Positions 33,320-44,073 of a stretch of DNA of 64,000 nucleotides are shown in pieces. Position 1 is the first letter of the stretch, and each line of letters begins with the position of its first letter. The notes under the pieces are model-generated. The model was not told where the DNA came from, did not search any database, and saw nothing but the letters and a program-made list of their open reading frames with translations. The translations under genes and the position numbers were made by a program. This stretch comes from Symsagittifera roscoffensis (taxonomy: Eukaryota > Xenacoelomorpha > Acoela > Convolutidae), in contig NW_026971149.1 of assembly GCF_963678635.1 (NCBI RefSeq), positions 680,001 to 744,000 of the forward strand. The letters run 5' to 3'.

Positions 33320-33432
33320 GGGCTGATGTGTGTCCTCCTCCATCTTTACGCACCAAATCTTCGCCAATGGTTGTGTTTCTTGTTTGAATGGTTGAAGATC
33401 AGTCCTGACTACCTCTTTTTGCGGCGACAGAC
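33320..33432 (-). repeat. Second copy of a pol segment at the fusion point
   Basis: This ~112-bp segment repeats about 32441-32555 and joins the SGNH-gene remnant to the pol fragment. The junction lies at GCGGCGACAGAC|TCGATCGC. Confidence 0.8.
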
Positions 33433-33874
33433 TCGATCGCATCGTCCCTTTCCTGGTTCTTGACAGATACAACACCTCTCCTTTATCGTCCTGCGGCGTC
33501 ATCTTGATGGGAGAGTTCGCTTCACTTTCGTCAGTGGCCGAGTCGATCAATAACTCACTCAATCTCCCTTCACACTCATCAAGCTTGTCAAGTACTTCTC
33601 TCATCAAGGGTTGATTGAGACCTGTTTTGAGAATGGACTGGGTCCCATAGCTCTGAATCACAGTCCAGACTTCTTCCATGAACGCCACTCTGTCCAGCTT
33701 ACATCCCGTCCTACTCTCGTGGTCTCGGTGATGTACTTCCCACTCTTCTTCGGGTAGCGTTCCCAAGAAAGGTACTCTGGCTGCTGAGGCCTCTATTCTT
33801 CTCCTCCGAGGTGATTCCATGAGGATTCTCTGATCGTTATTTCTTGTATTGCCAGGAGAGCTGCTCTCCGGCAA

Positions 33875-34841
33875 ATTCCGTTTCATTTCCTCAAAGGCTG
33901 ACGGAGGTTCCAGTGTCGAGATGCCTTCATCCGCTGGCTCAGTCGTTTCCAACGTGTCTGCATTATTCTCAAGATCACTGAAGATATTGAAATCCAGGCT
34001 GGATGTTCCTCCTGTCGATGCCCTGTCGTCTTCCCCACCAGCTTGATCTTGTTGCATGGGTTCTTCCGTCTGACGGTTTCCACCCTGTCCGTCATCTCCT
34101 TCTGACTTGTCCCTATTCGAGTTCGATGGTCCTTGTTTGTCATCATCAGCTTCTTCCTGGAATCTCGGTATGAGCAATGTACCGGCTGATTTATCTTCCT
34201 CTTCTCCATGGACCACTTTGGTTTCTTCGCAGCCGAAGGGTGCTACGAAAATTCTCGTCTGCAATATTCCCGCAACTTTCATCTCTTTTCTCACACTGGT
34301 CAGGATTACTGAGGCTTCAGGCAATTCAGTCCTGCCTCTCATCCTCATTGGAGCTAAGCCTAGTCCCCTCCATTCTTCATCAAATCCTTCAGGCTTGGGA
34401 GTAGCAGCGTTGCTTATTCGCCTTCTCGTCGCTTGATCCGTGTACGCAAATCGTGTGTACTGTAACACGGCGGCATTTCTCCCCACGAAGTATGGATCCA
34501 TCGTCGCCGAGAAATTCCCTACTCTCCTTTCATTGGTTTCGAATGCTCTCAACCTAGGAGTTTGTACTACGGAGACTGCTCCGAGCAACATCCTTCTTAT
34601 CAGAGGGAATTCAGGGATTGCTTCGGGTAGCTTCTTGTAATCGCCCCAATCCTTCGTCTCTTCTCTCACCTTGTGATACGCTGCTGTGAGACGAGGCACT
34701 CTGGTCATTTCGCCATTCGTTTTGTCATAGGGCCTCAGATTCCAAAGCTTTGGAAACACCTCGATGTGCCCTCTTTCTACTTCTCCCATGCGGTCACAGA
34801 AGTGATCGTCAAAATTGATGACTGTCATCTCTGGCTCCGAT
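33875..34841 (-). repeat. 967-bp tandem duplication, unit 1
   Basis: Starts ATTCCGTTTCAT and ends at the CTGGCTCCGAT junction. Unit 2 follows directly. The two differ by roughly one base in ten, so the duplication is not recent, or it was built from diverged copies. Confidence 0.85.
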
Positions 34842-35808
34842 ATTCCGTTTCATCTCCGTGAAGGCCGACGGAGGCTCCAGTGTCGAGATGCCTTCATCCG
34901 ATGGCTCAGTCGCTTCCAACGTATCTGCACTGATCTCAAGATCACTGAAGACATTGAAATCCAGGCTGGATGCTCCTCCTGTCGATACCCCGTCGTCTTC
35001 CCACCAGCCTGATCTTGTTGCATGGGTTCTTCGGTTTGACGGCTTCCTCCCTGTCCGTCCTCTCCTTCTGATTTATCTTTGTTCGAGCTCGATGGTCCTT
35101 TTTCATCATCGTCGGCTTCCTCTGGGAATTTCGGTATGAGCAATGTACCGGCCGATCTATCTTCCTCTTCTCCATGAACCAATTTGACTTCCTCGCAGCC
35201 GAAGGGTGCTAAGAAAGTTCTCGTTTGCAGCGTTCCTACTACTTTCATCTCCGACTTTACACTAGTCAGGATCAAAGAGGCCTCAGGCAGCTCGGTCATG
35301 CCTCTCTTTTTCATAAGCGCCAAGCCTGGTCCCGCCCATTATTCGTCAAACCTTCCAGGCTTGGGAGTCGCGGCGTTGCTTATTCGCCTTCTCGTCGCTT
35401 GATCCGTATAGGCAAATCGTGTGTACTGTAACACAGCGGCATTTCTTCCCACAAAGTATGTGTCCATCGTTGCCTCAAAATTCCCTGCTCTCCTTTCATT
35501 GGTTTCAAATGCTCTCAATCTAGGAGTTTGTACCACGGAGACTGCTCCGAGTAACATCCTTCTTATTAGAGGGAATTCAGGGATTGTTTCCGGCAGCTTC
35601 TCGTAATCACCCCAGTCCTTCGTTCCTTCTCTCACTTTATGATATGCGGCAGTGAGACGAGGCACTCTGGTTATTTCACCATTCGTTTTGTCATAGGGCC
35701 TCAGATTCCACAGCTTCGGAAACACTTCGACGTGCCCTCTCTCTACTTCTCCCATGCGATCACGGAAGTGATTGGCAAAATTGATGACTGTCATCTCTGG
35801 TTCTGATA
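34842..35808 (-). repeat. 967-bp tandem duplication, unit 2
   Basis: Repeats unit 1, so the region encoding MTVINF...HFRDRMGEVERGH and the acidic linker occurs twice. Unit 2 has lost one G in GGTGGGGAAG near 35000, which shifts the acidic linker frame relative to unit 1. Confidence 0.85.
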
Positions 35809-38800
35809 TTTTCACAAATAACAGATCTTCGCTCTTGAGTTCCCGCAACGTGCGCTGCTCACACCAGTTCAGCGCACCACCGTCCACCGCTGATATGAGG
35901 TTCAGGTGCAGCACCGACCTCCTATACGCTTCCACTTAAACGTCAGGGAACGCAAACGTGACCGCTGGTCCATAGATCACTGTCACGAACTCCGTGACTC
36001 CTCTGATCAGCGCCAAGGGATCAGTTCTCATGGCTAAGCTCAGATCGGTTAGCAGAGGCATGCCTCCAACACATCGTCTGACATCCTCCTCTTTCTCAAT
36101 TGTCTCATCTTCTCCCGTTCCAAAGCGATTTTGTTGTAAGAGGTATTGGATAATAGTGTGTCTCAAGTCTCTTATCTTATTCCACGAGTCCGTGGATTTC
36201 TTCATATCCAAGTTCCTCACTCTCTCTTTCATCTGCTCTGGGCAACGCGTCAATCTCATTAACCCTCCCAAGTTTCCGTGGGTAATCGCAATCAATGTCA
36301 GAAGTCCATCTAACCGCAAGTTCTGGATCCCTTCGGTGAGCAGCAGAACCGGTCCCTTCACGAAACTCTGTGCTCCAAACGTCACGAACAAGGCTATTAG
36401 TTCCACTATTGATACTTCCACTACTGCTTGGAGGAATTCCTTGATCAAGTAATGAGAAACTTTCGGGTAGACTTTTGCCAAGAAGGACGCGGTCCATCCG
36501 GCTCCCAACCCTTCCAGCATGCTGTCTGTCCTTTCAAAGCCTTCCTGTCCCTTCAGTTCCTGGGTCCAGAAGGTCTCCAGGGTAATTTGACACATCCTGT
36601 TTGTGAACTCAGCGGTCTTTTCTTCGGCATTTTCCGCCAGATTCACCTCCTTCAACAAGTAAGCATGGATCTTCGTGATCATCACAGGGCCTTGCTCAAA
36701 AGCATCTGCACCCAACGCCGCTACTCGAGGATTCAGGTGTAGCCACTGGTTGGCTTCCGGCTTGGTTCTCAAAACCATCGCTTCTAGTTGAGCTCTGGTC
36801 TCTAGTGAATTTTTCCTTTTCGCACTTTCCCCTGTTCTTTCCATTGCTTGGAACCATAAATCGTTCGACATCGATATGATTACTCGATGGTCATCGTCTA
36901 TCCCCGGCTTCAATTTGAGCTGTCGACTGAAATTGGACAGTTCCAATCCCAGCACTTCATACAACACTAACATGTGCAGCGCATGGTCCTTGAATCCTCT
37001 CATCGCGTTTGAGATATCTGACCACACTGCAGGTAGTTCAGCCCTAAGTGGCCTCCGGTTCTCCATCTCTATCATGCGATTTGGGGCTGATATGATCACA
37101 TCATATTTTCTTTCTGACAGCAAGGTCACAATCGCATACACGAATTTCAGTCCGTCTGGGAGACATGCGTACCCCGGAGACAACGCGAACACTATTTTCG
37201 GTTTTATCTTGTTGAACGCCCCTTCTTTCGTTGCATCCACCACCTCACCCATCGACTCAAGGATGTCATTTATTGCTGGCCATACTGCATTCTCCGCCGT
37301 TGTAGGATCTCTGAGTCTGCTCAGAAAACCTCTATTGTGCAGATTGTCATTGATGCCAGCAAACACGATCGTGATTGGGTTCATCTCCGCCTGTCTTTGT
37401 ACCCCTATTGCCATGGATACTGCCTGCAGTAGGTCCAGATCGACCGCTGCCAACATTATGACGTCTGGCCAAAACAGAGACTTGGAAGTGTGCATGAACT
37501 CTGAATTCGCCACAATCATGATCTTAGCCTTCCTTATTTCTGCCTTGTCATATGGTTTCATCTTTCTTTATCGCTTTCAATCCGCCGTATCTTTGGACAT
37601 CACCATCCTGATTCACTAACTTTGGGTGTACTCTCTCCTTCACAAGACCAGGGGGTGCCGTCACTTGCCTGAACATCTTCACATGTTGTCCAATCGGCGC
37701 TCTCGTTGTCAGAAATCTTCCTGGTCTTTCCTCTCAATTCCCTTCATCATGGTTCAATCTCACGTCTTGCAATGGTCTCGCGTTCACCGGTCCCATTGTG
37801 TTATTAGGGGGCAGTCCCTCTAAATCAGCAAATCTTAAGGCCGTCGTGGAACTGAAGTTTATACTGGCAGATATCAGCCAGTCTACACCGGTTATCGAGT
37901 ACAGCCTGCTAACGGACAGTCTCGCTCCATTCAGCATCCTCCTTGCGTCTTCGATGAAGCTCACCCTCTGGAGATCCAGTTTCATCAACTCGTCCTTGTA
38001 CACATGCCAGGGAGAGGGTATTGGTCTCGACCACATCAAAGAGCTTCTGCAAGGGCGTCTCTCCTCTCTACTGTTACTCGTCGTCTCCAATCTTGTGTCA
38101 GATCTAGATATGCTGGCCGTCTCCTCGATCGGGTTAACGGGTCCTAGTCTTCTTCGAGGATGAATGGTCCTCCTCAACGGTGCTTCCCCCAATCGGACCT
38201 GCACTTCTGTCCTTTGACCCGGTTCGCTGGAACTCTGTTGTCTATAACTCGTGGCGGCCAGTACCGTCCCCAAGCGTGTATTCAGGCTAGGAGGCACAAA
38301 GGTCGTGATTACCGCGTCATTCGTCGTTTCTTCTTCCTTCAGCACTCCAGTAGCAAAGAGTTCCGCTTCTAGTTCGTCCAAGCGCTCTTGGAAGACTCGA
38401 TTCAACCAAGCCTGCCCTTCGATGCTATCGAAGTGGATGCCGTCCGTGGTCAGTCTAGCCTGATCCATGGCTCTCAACTCATTTTCGATATCCATGAGGA
38501 TCATTCTTCCGACATTCCGGCTTGCGAGATTCCTTAAGATATTGTTCCACCTGACGACACCTTCGTTGTGCCTTCTTCCTGCAGCTGTCAAGCTCCTCGC
38601 GCTCATTGGCACAGTGCAAACGGTCAGTACCGCGCAATTGAATTTCTGCCAAAGGGTTGTAAACAAACACACCATCATTGATTCCCATAGCGCTTCCTGC
38701 TCATCTGAAGCCTAGGAGATGTCATTTGTCCCAACCAGGATCATCACATTAGGAATCCTCCCTGGATTCATCAGTTCCACCATATAACTGGGCTATTGTT

Positions 38801-40106
38801 GCGCCTCCAAAGGTCATCACCGTGGTAACCCACGAGGTCCTCAAGTTCGACAAAACTCTGACCAAGCTGTCTCCCAGTATCAGATGTGATGTCTCCAGTG
38901 GTGGTTGCTGCAGGTTCACTGCCGGGCTCCAAGTTGCTCGATTGAAGCAAGCTCTCGGATCTGTCTCCGGAACTCCCGTGAAATTGTATCTCAATTGACT
39001 GTTCTTCTGTACGTCCATTACGCGAGACACTTTCTTCGCTGGCATCTTCTGAACTCTTCTTTCTGGGGCTTTCGAGCTTCCCATGAGTGGCGTCACGTCA
39101 CTCATCCCCGGTCTGACCACTGTTTGGGAGAGTTGTACTCTGCCCGCGTCGTCGATCGTCCCATAGGGTGCAGTCACCCCGAAACCTCGTGTATTCTTAC
39201 TGGCGACTAGTCGTCCAGCTGTTTCTATCAGCCTCTACATCGTTTGCTCCACGACTGGATCACCCAAGGTGTCACTAGGGTCCGGAATTGTCACTCGACC
39301 TGATCCTAGCGGGAGTCGCGTTTCCGTCATTTGGCTCATTTCCCGAGGCGTCAAGAGCTCCATCGGGGACTGCCCACGAGGATTACTCCTTGCAGGTATC
39401 GCCTTCTCCACTGCGGCCTCCAATGCCATCTGTTCCGTTCGTTGTTTATAATCCTGCCTCACACGCTCCAGCTCTTGACCCTGCTTTTTGTTGCAGTCTT
39501 CGAACAACCTTTTCCACATGTCCGGATCTTCCTCCGTCGTGAACATGATCTTCGTCATCTCATCTAGCTCCTTTCTCGTCCTTTCCAGTTCAGGCTTCAT
39601 CCCATCCAGATCTTGCATGGTTTGGTCCGTCTGAACCTTCTGTTCTACTTTCGCCCTGTTTGGTGGCACAGCTGCTCACAGTGGTGAACCAGACGAGGCA
39701 GCCTCGCTGTTCATCTCCTGATGCATTCTCGTCAGCCCAGGTTTGGGCTTGGAGGGCATAGGCATCTCACCTGGTTCGTAAGTCCTAGAACTTCCCAATC
39801 CAGGCTCATTCGCCAAGTCACTCCCTGAGAGAGCCCCGTTTCTCCACCTCATCACTCTCACACTCTCATGTTCGGGCGGTCTAGTACTCCCCTCTCTCCA
39901 TGTGCTGCCATCAACAGGACTTCCGTGGGGCGGTCCCCACGGTTGTCATGCCCCAAGATGTTGATCAGGGCGGTCAGCAACATGACTACCTCTGGGTCCT
40001 CCAGAGCGAAGTCTCGTTCCATAAGCCGACGATAGATCGCATCTACCATCGGTCCGACATATGCCTCTGCCATGTCCATCAATTCATCCAGGTTGAAATT
40101 GTCCAT

Positions 40107-40488
40107 ACTGTTCTTTCAGATTTGATTTGATTCGATTTGATGATTTGACTCAAGTGAGTAATTTAAATGATCAATCAGGATCTAGAAAAGAAATTACGAA
40201 TATCACACTTAACAGTTTCATATTAACATATATCGCTAAAAATGCTAAAATTTGCTTAAGAACAGTTCAGATAAAAAAATGTTTATCCTAAAATTTATTA
40301 AATCGGTTTCTAAATTTTTGGAATTCGACCTAAGATTGGACAGTCCAAACTTTGGATCTATTCCTAAGATCGTCATTCAGCTGTTCATGGTCACTAACCC
40401 CTACCTACCCAAGATCTTAATAACATAACACATAAAAATAATATAACAAATGACGTAATCTTTATCCTACCACCTCCCTACACGTCAC
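40107..40488. other. Gap between macro-domain pol and SGNH gene
   Basis: About 380 bp of AT-rich, non-coding DNA between the end of pol and the ATG of the accessory gene on the same strand. It begins with a short GATTTGATTTGATTCGATTTGATGATTT repeat. No LTR, primer site or polypurine tract is apparent, so it reads as an intergenic gap within one element or a simple junction between two. Confidence 0.5.
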
Positions 40489-41808
40489 TCAGCCTAGACT
40501 TAAATAATATTTCTTATGCAGACATACTTGTATATTAGTATCTGAGAATATCACGTGTACAAGCGCGTACACATCCCTAGGATGCATCCGTCCTCTGTTC
40601 GGATCATACACCGGAAGCGAGAGCTCCTTCACGCCCGTTTCCAAGAGGAAATCTCTCAACCTCGTCAAAGACAAGACTAGGTTCTCTGAGTCCACGTGCT
40701 GCTTCTCTGTCGCCCTCGTCACCAAGAAGCATAGGTATTTTTCCTGTATTTGTGATGCCCCCGGAGGTAAGGCTGCTACGCCCCCTACTCCTGGTCGTTG
40801 CTTCCAAAGGAATTCCAAGTTTCTGTATTCTCTCTTAAAATCTGCCGCTAAGGCTGTCCTAAAACTCATGTCTGCTGTGATTGCTATCGCACATGTTCTG
40901 TTTGTGAGTATGAAATCACTGTCTGTTAATATTATGTTACTTGAATACTCATTTGATAGGTTAAAATATGACTCAACTACCCTCCCTATGTCAGGTTTCT
41001 TAGGTTCTTCGCCTGTTTCTGCTTCTAAATCTCCTGTTTCTCTTGCTATTCTCAATTTTTTTATTATCAGGTTTTCAGTGTGGGTAAGTCCTACCCCCAC
41101 TCCCCGTACAAAAATATCCTTCGACGTCCCCGTCGATCGCATACCGGATATCAAGTCGAGGTTAGAAGCTGGAATGAGTAGCTGTCCTTCCTGGGCAGCC
41201 CAGGAAGGATCATCTCGTTCGGTCTTGATATATTTCGCGCTTTCACGATCTACGTCTTGAATTGTGACGCTGGTCTCCTTAGGGTCTGATGTCATTTCGT
41301 TCAGCCACTCCAAGACTCGCAGATTTGTGAGATCATCTCTGTAGGACTCCGATTGCTCTTCGTCGAAATCTTCTTCGGGTTTCGACCTGTCCTCGATCCA
41401 TTCCTGGTCGTGATCATCTACTATGTCAATGTCTTGTGAGACTGTTATGCTTTCTAGACCTACCACTTCTTCCACTATCTTTTTCAGATCTATCTTGTCT
41501 ACTACAAACTCGTCACTGTAACGGTTGTATTTCTTTCTAGGTCTCTTCCCGTCGCCTTGTCGAGTCTGCAGCGTGAACGGGAGATCTGGTTCCAAATTTT
41601 TGGGAACCTCTGTTTGTTCGGGATCCCGCCAATCTTCTTCTGCATAAGGTAGGGTTTCATCATCCGCTTCGATCACCTCATTTGGATCCAGGTCCAGTGG
41701 TGTATTTGTCCCCTCCTCTTTGACCTCGTTTCCATCGTTCTTCTCCCTGGTGCCCTTCTCGTTAACTTCACAAGCAGGATCCATCATCAGATAGTCCCCT
41801 TCTTCCAT
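40489..41808 (-). CDS. Pol C-terminal extension with macro-like (ADP-ribose-binding) domain
   Basis: Continuation of pol after the integrase tail (EEGDYLMMDPACEV). About 250 codons are acidic and probably disordered. From about residue 285 to the end (nt ~40955-40489) the sequence follows the macro-domain pattern of OARD1/TARG1 and Poa1-type proteins: AIAITADMSFRTALAADFKR (compare the SADxxMGxGIAxxFK region), GVGGVAALPPG, KYLCFLVTRATEK, DSENLVLSLTRLRDFLLETG, VKELSLPVYDPN and VIFSDTNIQVCLHKKY. The fold pattern is complete, but the glycine-rich GCGLD loop reads DPNRG and the MGKG loop lacks its glycines. Binding of ADP-ribose is therefore possible and hydrolysis doubtful. The left duplicate stops just before this domain. 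Confidence 0.7.
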   Translation of the reverse strand: MEEGDYLMMDPACEVNEKGTREKNDGNEVKEEGTNTPLDLDPNEVIEADDETLPYAEEDWRDPEQTEVPKNLEPDLPFTLQTRQGDGKRPRKKYNRYSDEFVVDKIDLKKIVEEVVGLESITVSQDIDIVDDHDQEWIEDRSKPEEDFDEEQSESYRDDLTNLRVLEWLNEMTSDPKETSVTIQDVDRESAKYIKTERDDPSWAAQEGQLLIPASNLDLISGMRSTGTSKDIFVRGVGVGLTHTENLIIKKLRIARETGDLEAETGEEPKKPDIGRVVESYFNLSNEYSSNIILTDSDFILTNRTCAIAITADMSFRTALAADFKREYRNLEFLWKQRPGVGGVAALPPGASQIQEKYLCFLVTRATEKQHVDSENLVLSLTRLRDFLLETGVKELSLPVYDPNRGRMHPRDVYALVHVIFSDTNIQVCLHKKYYLSLG

Positions 41809-41860
41809 GTCTGCAGGTATACAACAGTCTTCTGTCGATGGATTGTGTGGCTTAATGTTC

Positions 41861-43555
41861 TCATAGTGGGCGGATCGGCCTGTACTCAGTCTGTAAAAGC
41901 GTCCCTCCTGGTGCCCTCCATTTCTTTAGGAGCTTTTTCGTCCCTTTCGGTGGTATAACGTTCTGAAATACCCATACGTAGTCTCCCACCGAGTAAGCTT
42001 TTGCACCAGCTGCTTTCTTATCGAATCTTTTCCTTTGCCTTGCCTGTGCTTGCTGAGTATTTCGTCTACACAGATCGTTCAACTCCTGTTGACGTCTGAT
42101 CACATCCCTTACGTAAACCTGCGGAGACGTTTTCTTTCCCTCATACTCTGGGTAGAAGAATGTCAAGGGTAAAGACTTCTCGTGTCCAGTCAGCATCATG
42201 TGTGGACTGACTCCAGTGGTGGAGTGTTGCGTGCTGTTATATGCTCCCATCACCTGTGGAAGGTATCTGTCCCAATCGGTCATGTACCTGGAACAATATA
42301 CCCTCAGCATCGACACTAACGTCCTATTCTGTCTTTCCACTAAGCCATTCGTCTGAGGTTGGTATGTCGTGGAGTGAGCCTGAGCGACCTGTGAGCGTCT
42401 CATAAGCTCTTTCGTAAGCTCTCCTACGAAAGCTGTTCCGTTGTCCGATTGAAACGTCATCGGACAACCATGTCTTGCTATCCACGTATTGATCAGGTGG
42501 TCGCACATCTCCTCCGCCGAGGCCGTTATGCAGGGCACGGCCTCTGCATACTTCGTGAAGTGATCTATCATGACCAAGACTTGGTTATAACCGCTGTCTG
42601 TCATGCATATCTTCTGGTGATCTATCTGCACCACCTCATTGAATTCAGGGGACTCAATCGATTGTAAAGGAAATCGCAATTTCCTTGGATCCTTGACCTG
42701 TTGGCATGACATGCACGCTGTTACCCATTTCTCACATGCCTTTTTCATCCCAGGCCACTCAAAGCGCTTCAGTATCCTCTGACACACTTGGTCGATTCCT
42801 TGATGGCCCATCTGATCATGCGACCTGAATAATAGTTCTGTCTGATAGAGTTGCGGCAACACTATCGCGTCATACTTGTACAAGACTTTGTCTTCTTCTC
42901 TTCTCTTGCAAGCCACGATCCCGTCCTTGTTCAGATATAATCTCCCCTCCTTCTGCATGAAGTATTGTCTCAGGATCCTATAACTGTCTTCTTCTAGGTC
43001 ACCTTTGTCTGGTGCACCATTTTCTATCCATCTTTTTAGGTTACTTGTCATGCGGTCATTTCTTTGTGCCCTTAGTAGGTCCGAGAGTCTGTTTCTCGCC
43101 TTCAAATATGTCTTCGTGACCCTCATTTGACAATTCATCTCATTGGGCTGGTGTGTGTCCTCCTCCATCGTTACGCACCAAATCTTCGCCAACGGTTGTG
43201 TTTCTTGTTGAAACGGTTGAAGATCAGTCCTGACTACCTCTTTCTGTGGCAACAAACTCATCGACCGCTTCGATACTGCTATTGTTTCCAAATCATCTGC
43301 TGCGTTGTCGAAGATGCTTTCATTTGGTATGAGATAACGATCACTGTCAGGGTCTTGGTACACTTCTCTATCCAGATCCCTTGCGTGGGTTTCCACTAGC
43401 AGTGTGTGGATCGCAAGTTCTGACAGTTCTGATCCCGAGTTCGAGTTCCTGTCTGAGTATGTGTCCATACTTGAATTCCTGGAGCTGTACTCCGTTGAAG
43501 CGTCTGTGATGGAGTCTGCACCCTCCTTCAGGTCAGGTCCGTACCTTCTCGGCAT
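41861..43555 (-). CDS. pol: Pol, integrase
   Basis: After ~230 codons of linker comes an HHCC zinc finger (SHDQMGHQGIDQVCQ ... CMSCQQ), then the RNase H-fold core with all three catalytic acids: VVQIDHQKI, FQSDNGTAFVG and NGLVERQNR. The C-terminal KAYSVGDYVWVFQNVIPP is the usual beta-barrel DNA-binding tail. A loss of about 23 bases after LLKKWR shifts the frame and gives an artificial end (EYRPIRPL). The left fragment shows the undeleted sequence. The catalytic core appears intact. Confidence 0.9.
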   Translation of the reverse strand: MPRRYGPDLKEGADSITDASTEYSSRNSSMDTYSDRNSNSGSELSELAIHTLLVETHARDLDREVYQDPDSDRYLIPNESIFDNAADDLETIAVSKRSMSLLPQKEVVRTDLQPFQQETQPLAKIWCVTMEEDTHQPNEMNCQMRVTKTYLKARNRLSDLLRAQRNDRMTSNLKRWIENGAPDKGDLEEDSYRILRQYFMQKEGRLYLNKDGIVACKRREEDKVLYKYDAIVLPQLYQTELLFRSHDQMGHQGIDQVCQRILKRFEWPGMKKACEKWVTACMSCQQVKDPRKLRFPLQSIESPEFNEVVQIDHQKICMTDSGYNQVLVMIDHFTKYAEAVPCITASAEEMCDHLINTWIARHGCPMTFQSDNGTAFVGELTKELMRRSQVAQAHSTTYQPQTNGLVERQNRTLVSMLRVYCSRYMTDWDRYLPQVMGAYNSTQHSTTGVSPHMMLTGHEKSLPLTFFYPEYEGKKTSPQVYVRDVIRRQQELNDLCRRNTQQAQARQRKRFDKKAAGAKAYSVGDYVWVFQNVIPPKGTKKLLKKWRAPGGTLLQTEYRPIRPL

Positions 43556-44073
43556 CCATCTAAACTCCCGGACAAAACTCTGCTCCCCAGGTCTTGTTTC
43601 TTGTCATGGACTTTTTCATCCATCTCAGACTCCCCGGACATACTTCCTTGTTCCGGATGTTGATCTCGAACTCGCCGGTTTATCTTACCGTTTGACTCCG
43701 CGGACAAATAATCTTGCTCCAGTTCTCGTTCAACCTTCTCACCTTCTTCATCTTGGTCTTCAAAGGTGACGGTTTTTTCTCGCGTATCGTTACCCTGTTC
43801 TTTCCGGCCGTATGAAGTACTCACCAAGACCTCTTGGGGTATTGAGGACACCAGTTGCTGAACTATTGACCTACAATCCCTCTCATTGTCTTTATGTTGT
43901 CGTATTGATGGCTTGATTTTCACCTTCTCCCTGACTGTCAGTGATGCCACGGCTGCTGCCCACTCGGGGTCATCTCTGGTCACTTCACTCTCTAACAATC
44001 CACCCAGTATCCGCATCACTTGCGGTGTGACCTGCACCGTTTTGTCCAGTAATGAGAGGCTGTTTATGTTCAT
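43528..44073 (-). CDS. pol: Pol, charged linker before integrase
   Basis: A 181-codon frame rich in Lys, Glu and Asp (DEEGEKVERELEQDYLSAES), with no fold recognised. The fragment at 33356-32830 carries the same linker in frame with integrase. Here the frame ends early because GTCCGGGG has become GTCCGGG near 43566. Probably a flexible connector between RNase H and integrase. Confidence 0.7.
   Translation of the reverse strand: MNINSLSLLDKTVQVTPQVMRILGGLLESEVTRDDPEWAAAVASLTVREKVKIKPSIRQHKDNERDCRSIVQQLVSSIPQEVLVSTSYGRKEQGNDTREKTVTFEDQDEEGEKVERELEQDYLSAESNGKINRRVRDQHPEQGSMSGESEMDEKVHDKKQDLGSRVLSGSLDGCREGTDLT

Larger units (their letters stand above)
33433..40106 (-). pseudogene. SGNH-domain accessory gene, left copy (broken, C-terminus replaced)
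   Basis: The frames line up in order with the gene at 63641-57909. They are an N-terminal helical part (40106-39858), a coiled coil (39669-39235), SGNH block I LILGDSLVRVL (39177-38749), block III LVGTNDIS near 38720-38740, and DGIHFD in 38678-37734. Next comes the second domain with FAGINDNLH (37561-35936), then MEAYRRSVLHLN onward (35935-33433). Breaks seen: frameshift near 39860, TGA 39676, TAG 39235, a frameshift between 38749 and 38714, TAG 38712, a frameshift between 37734 and 37561, TAA 35936 and TAA 35339. There is also an internal 967-bp tandem duplication and a G-run deletion near 35000. The C-terminal end runs in frame into pol sequence, and the large second ORF seen in the right copy is absent. 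Confidence 0.85.

Noticed and set aside
36876-37619. Plus-strand ORF of 247 codons (and other plus-strand ORFs in 30668-63677)
   Set aside because: They are antisense shadows of the minus-strand pol and SGNH frames, without motifs of their own.
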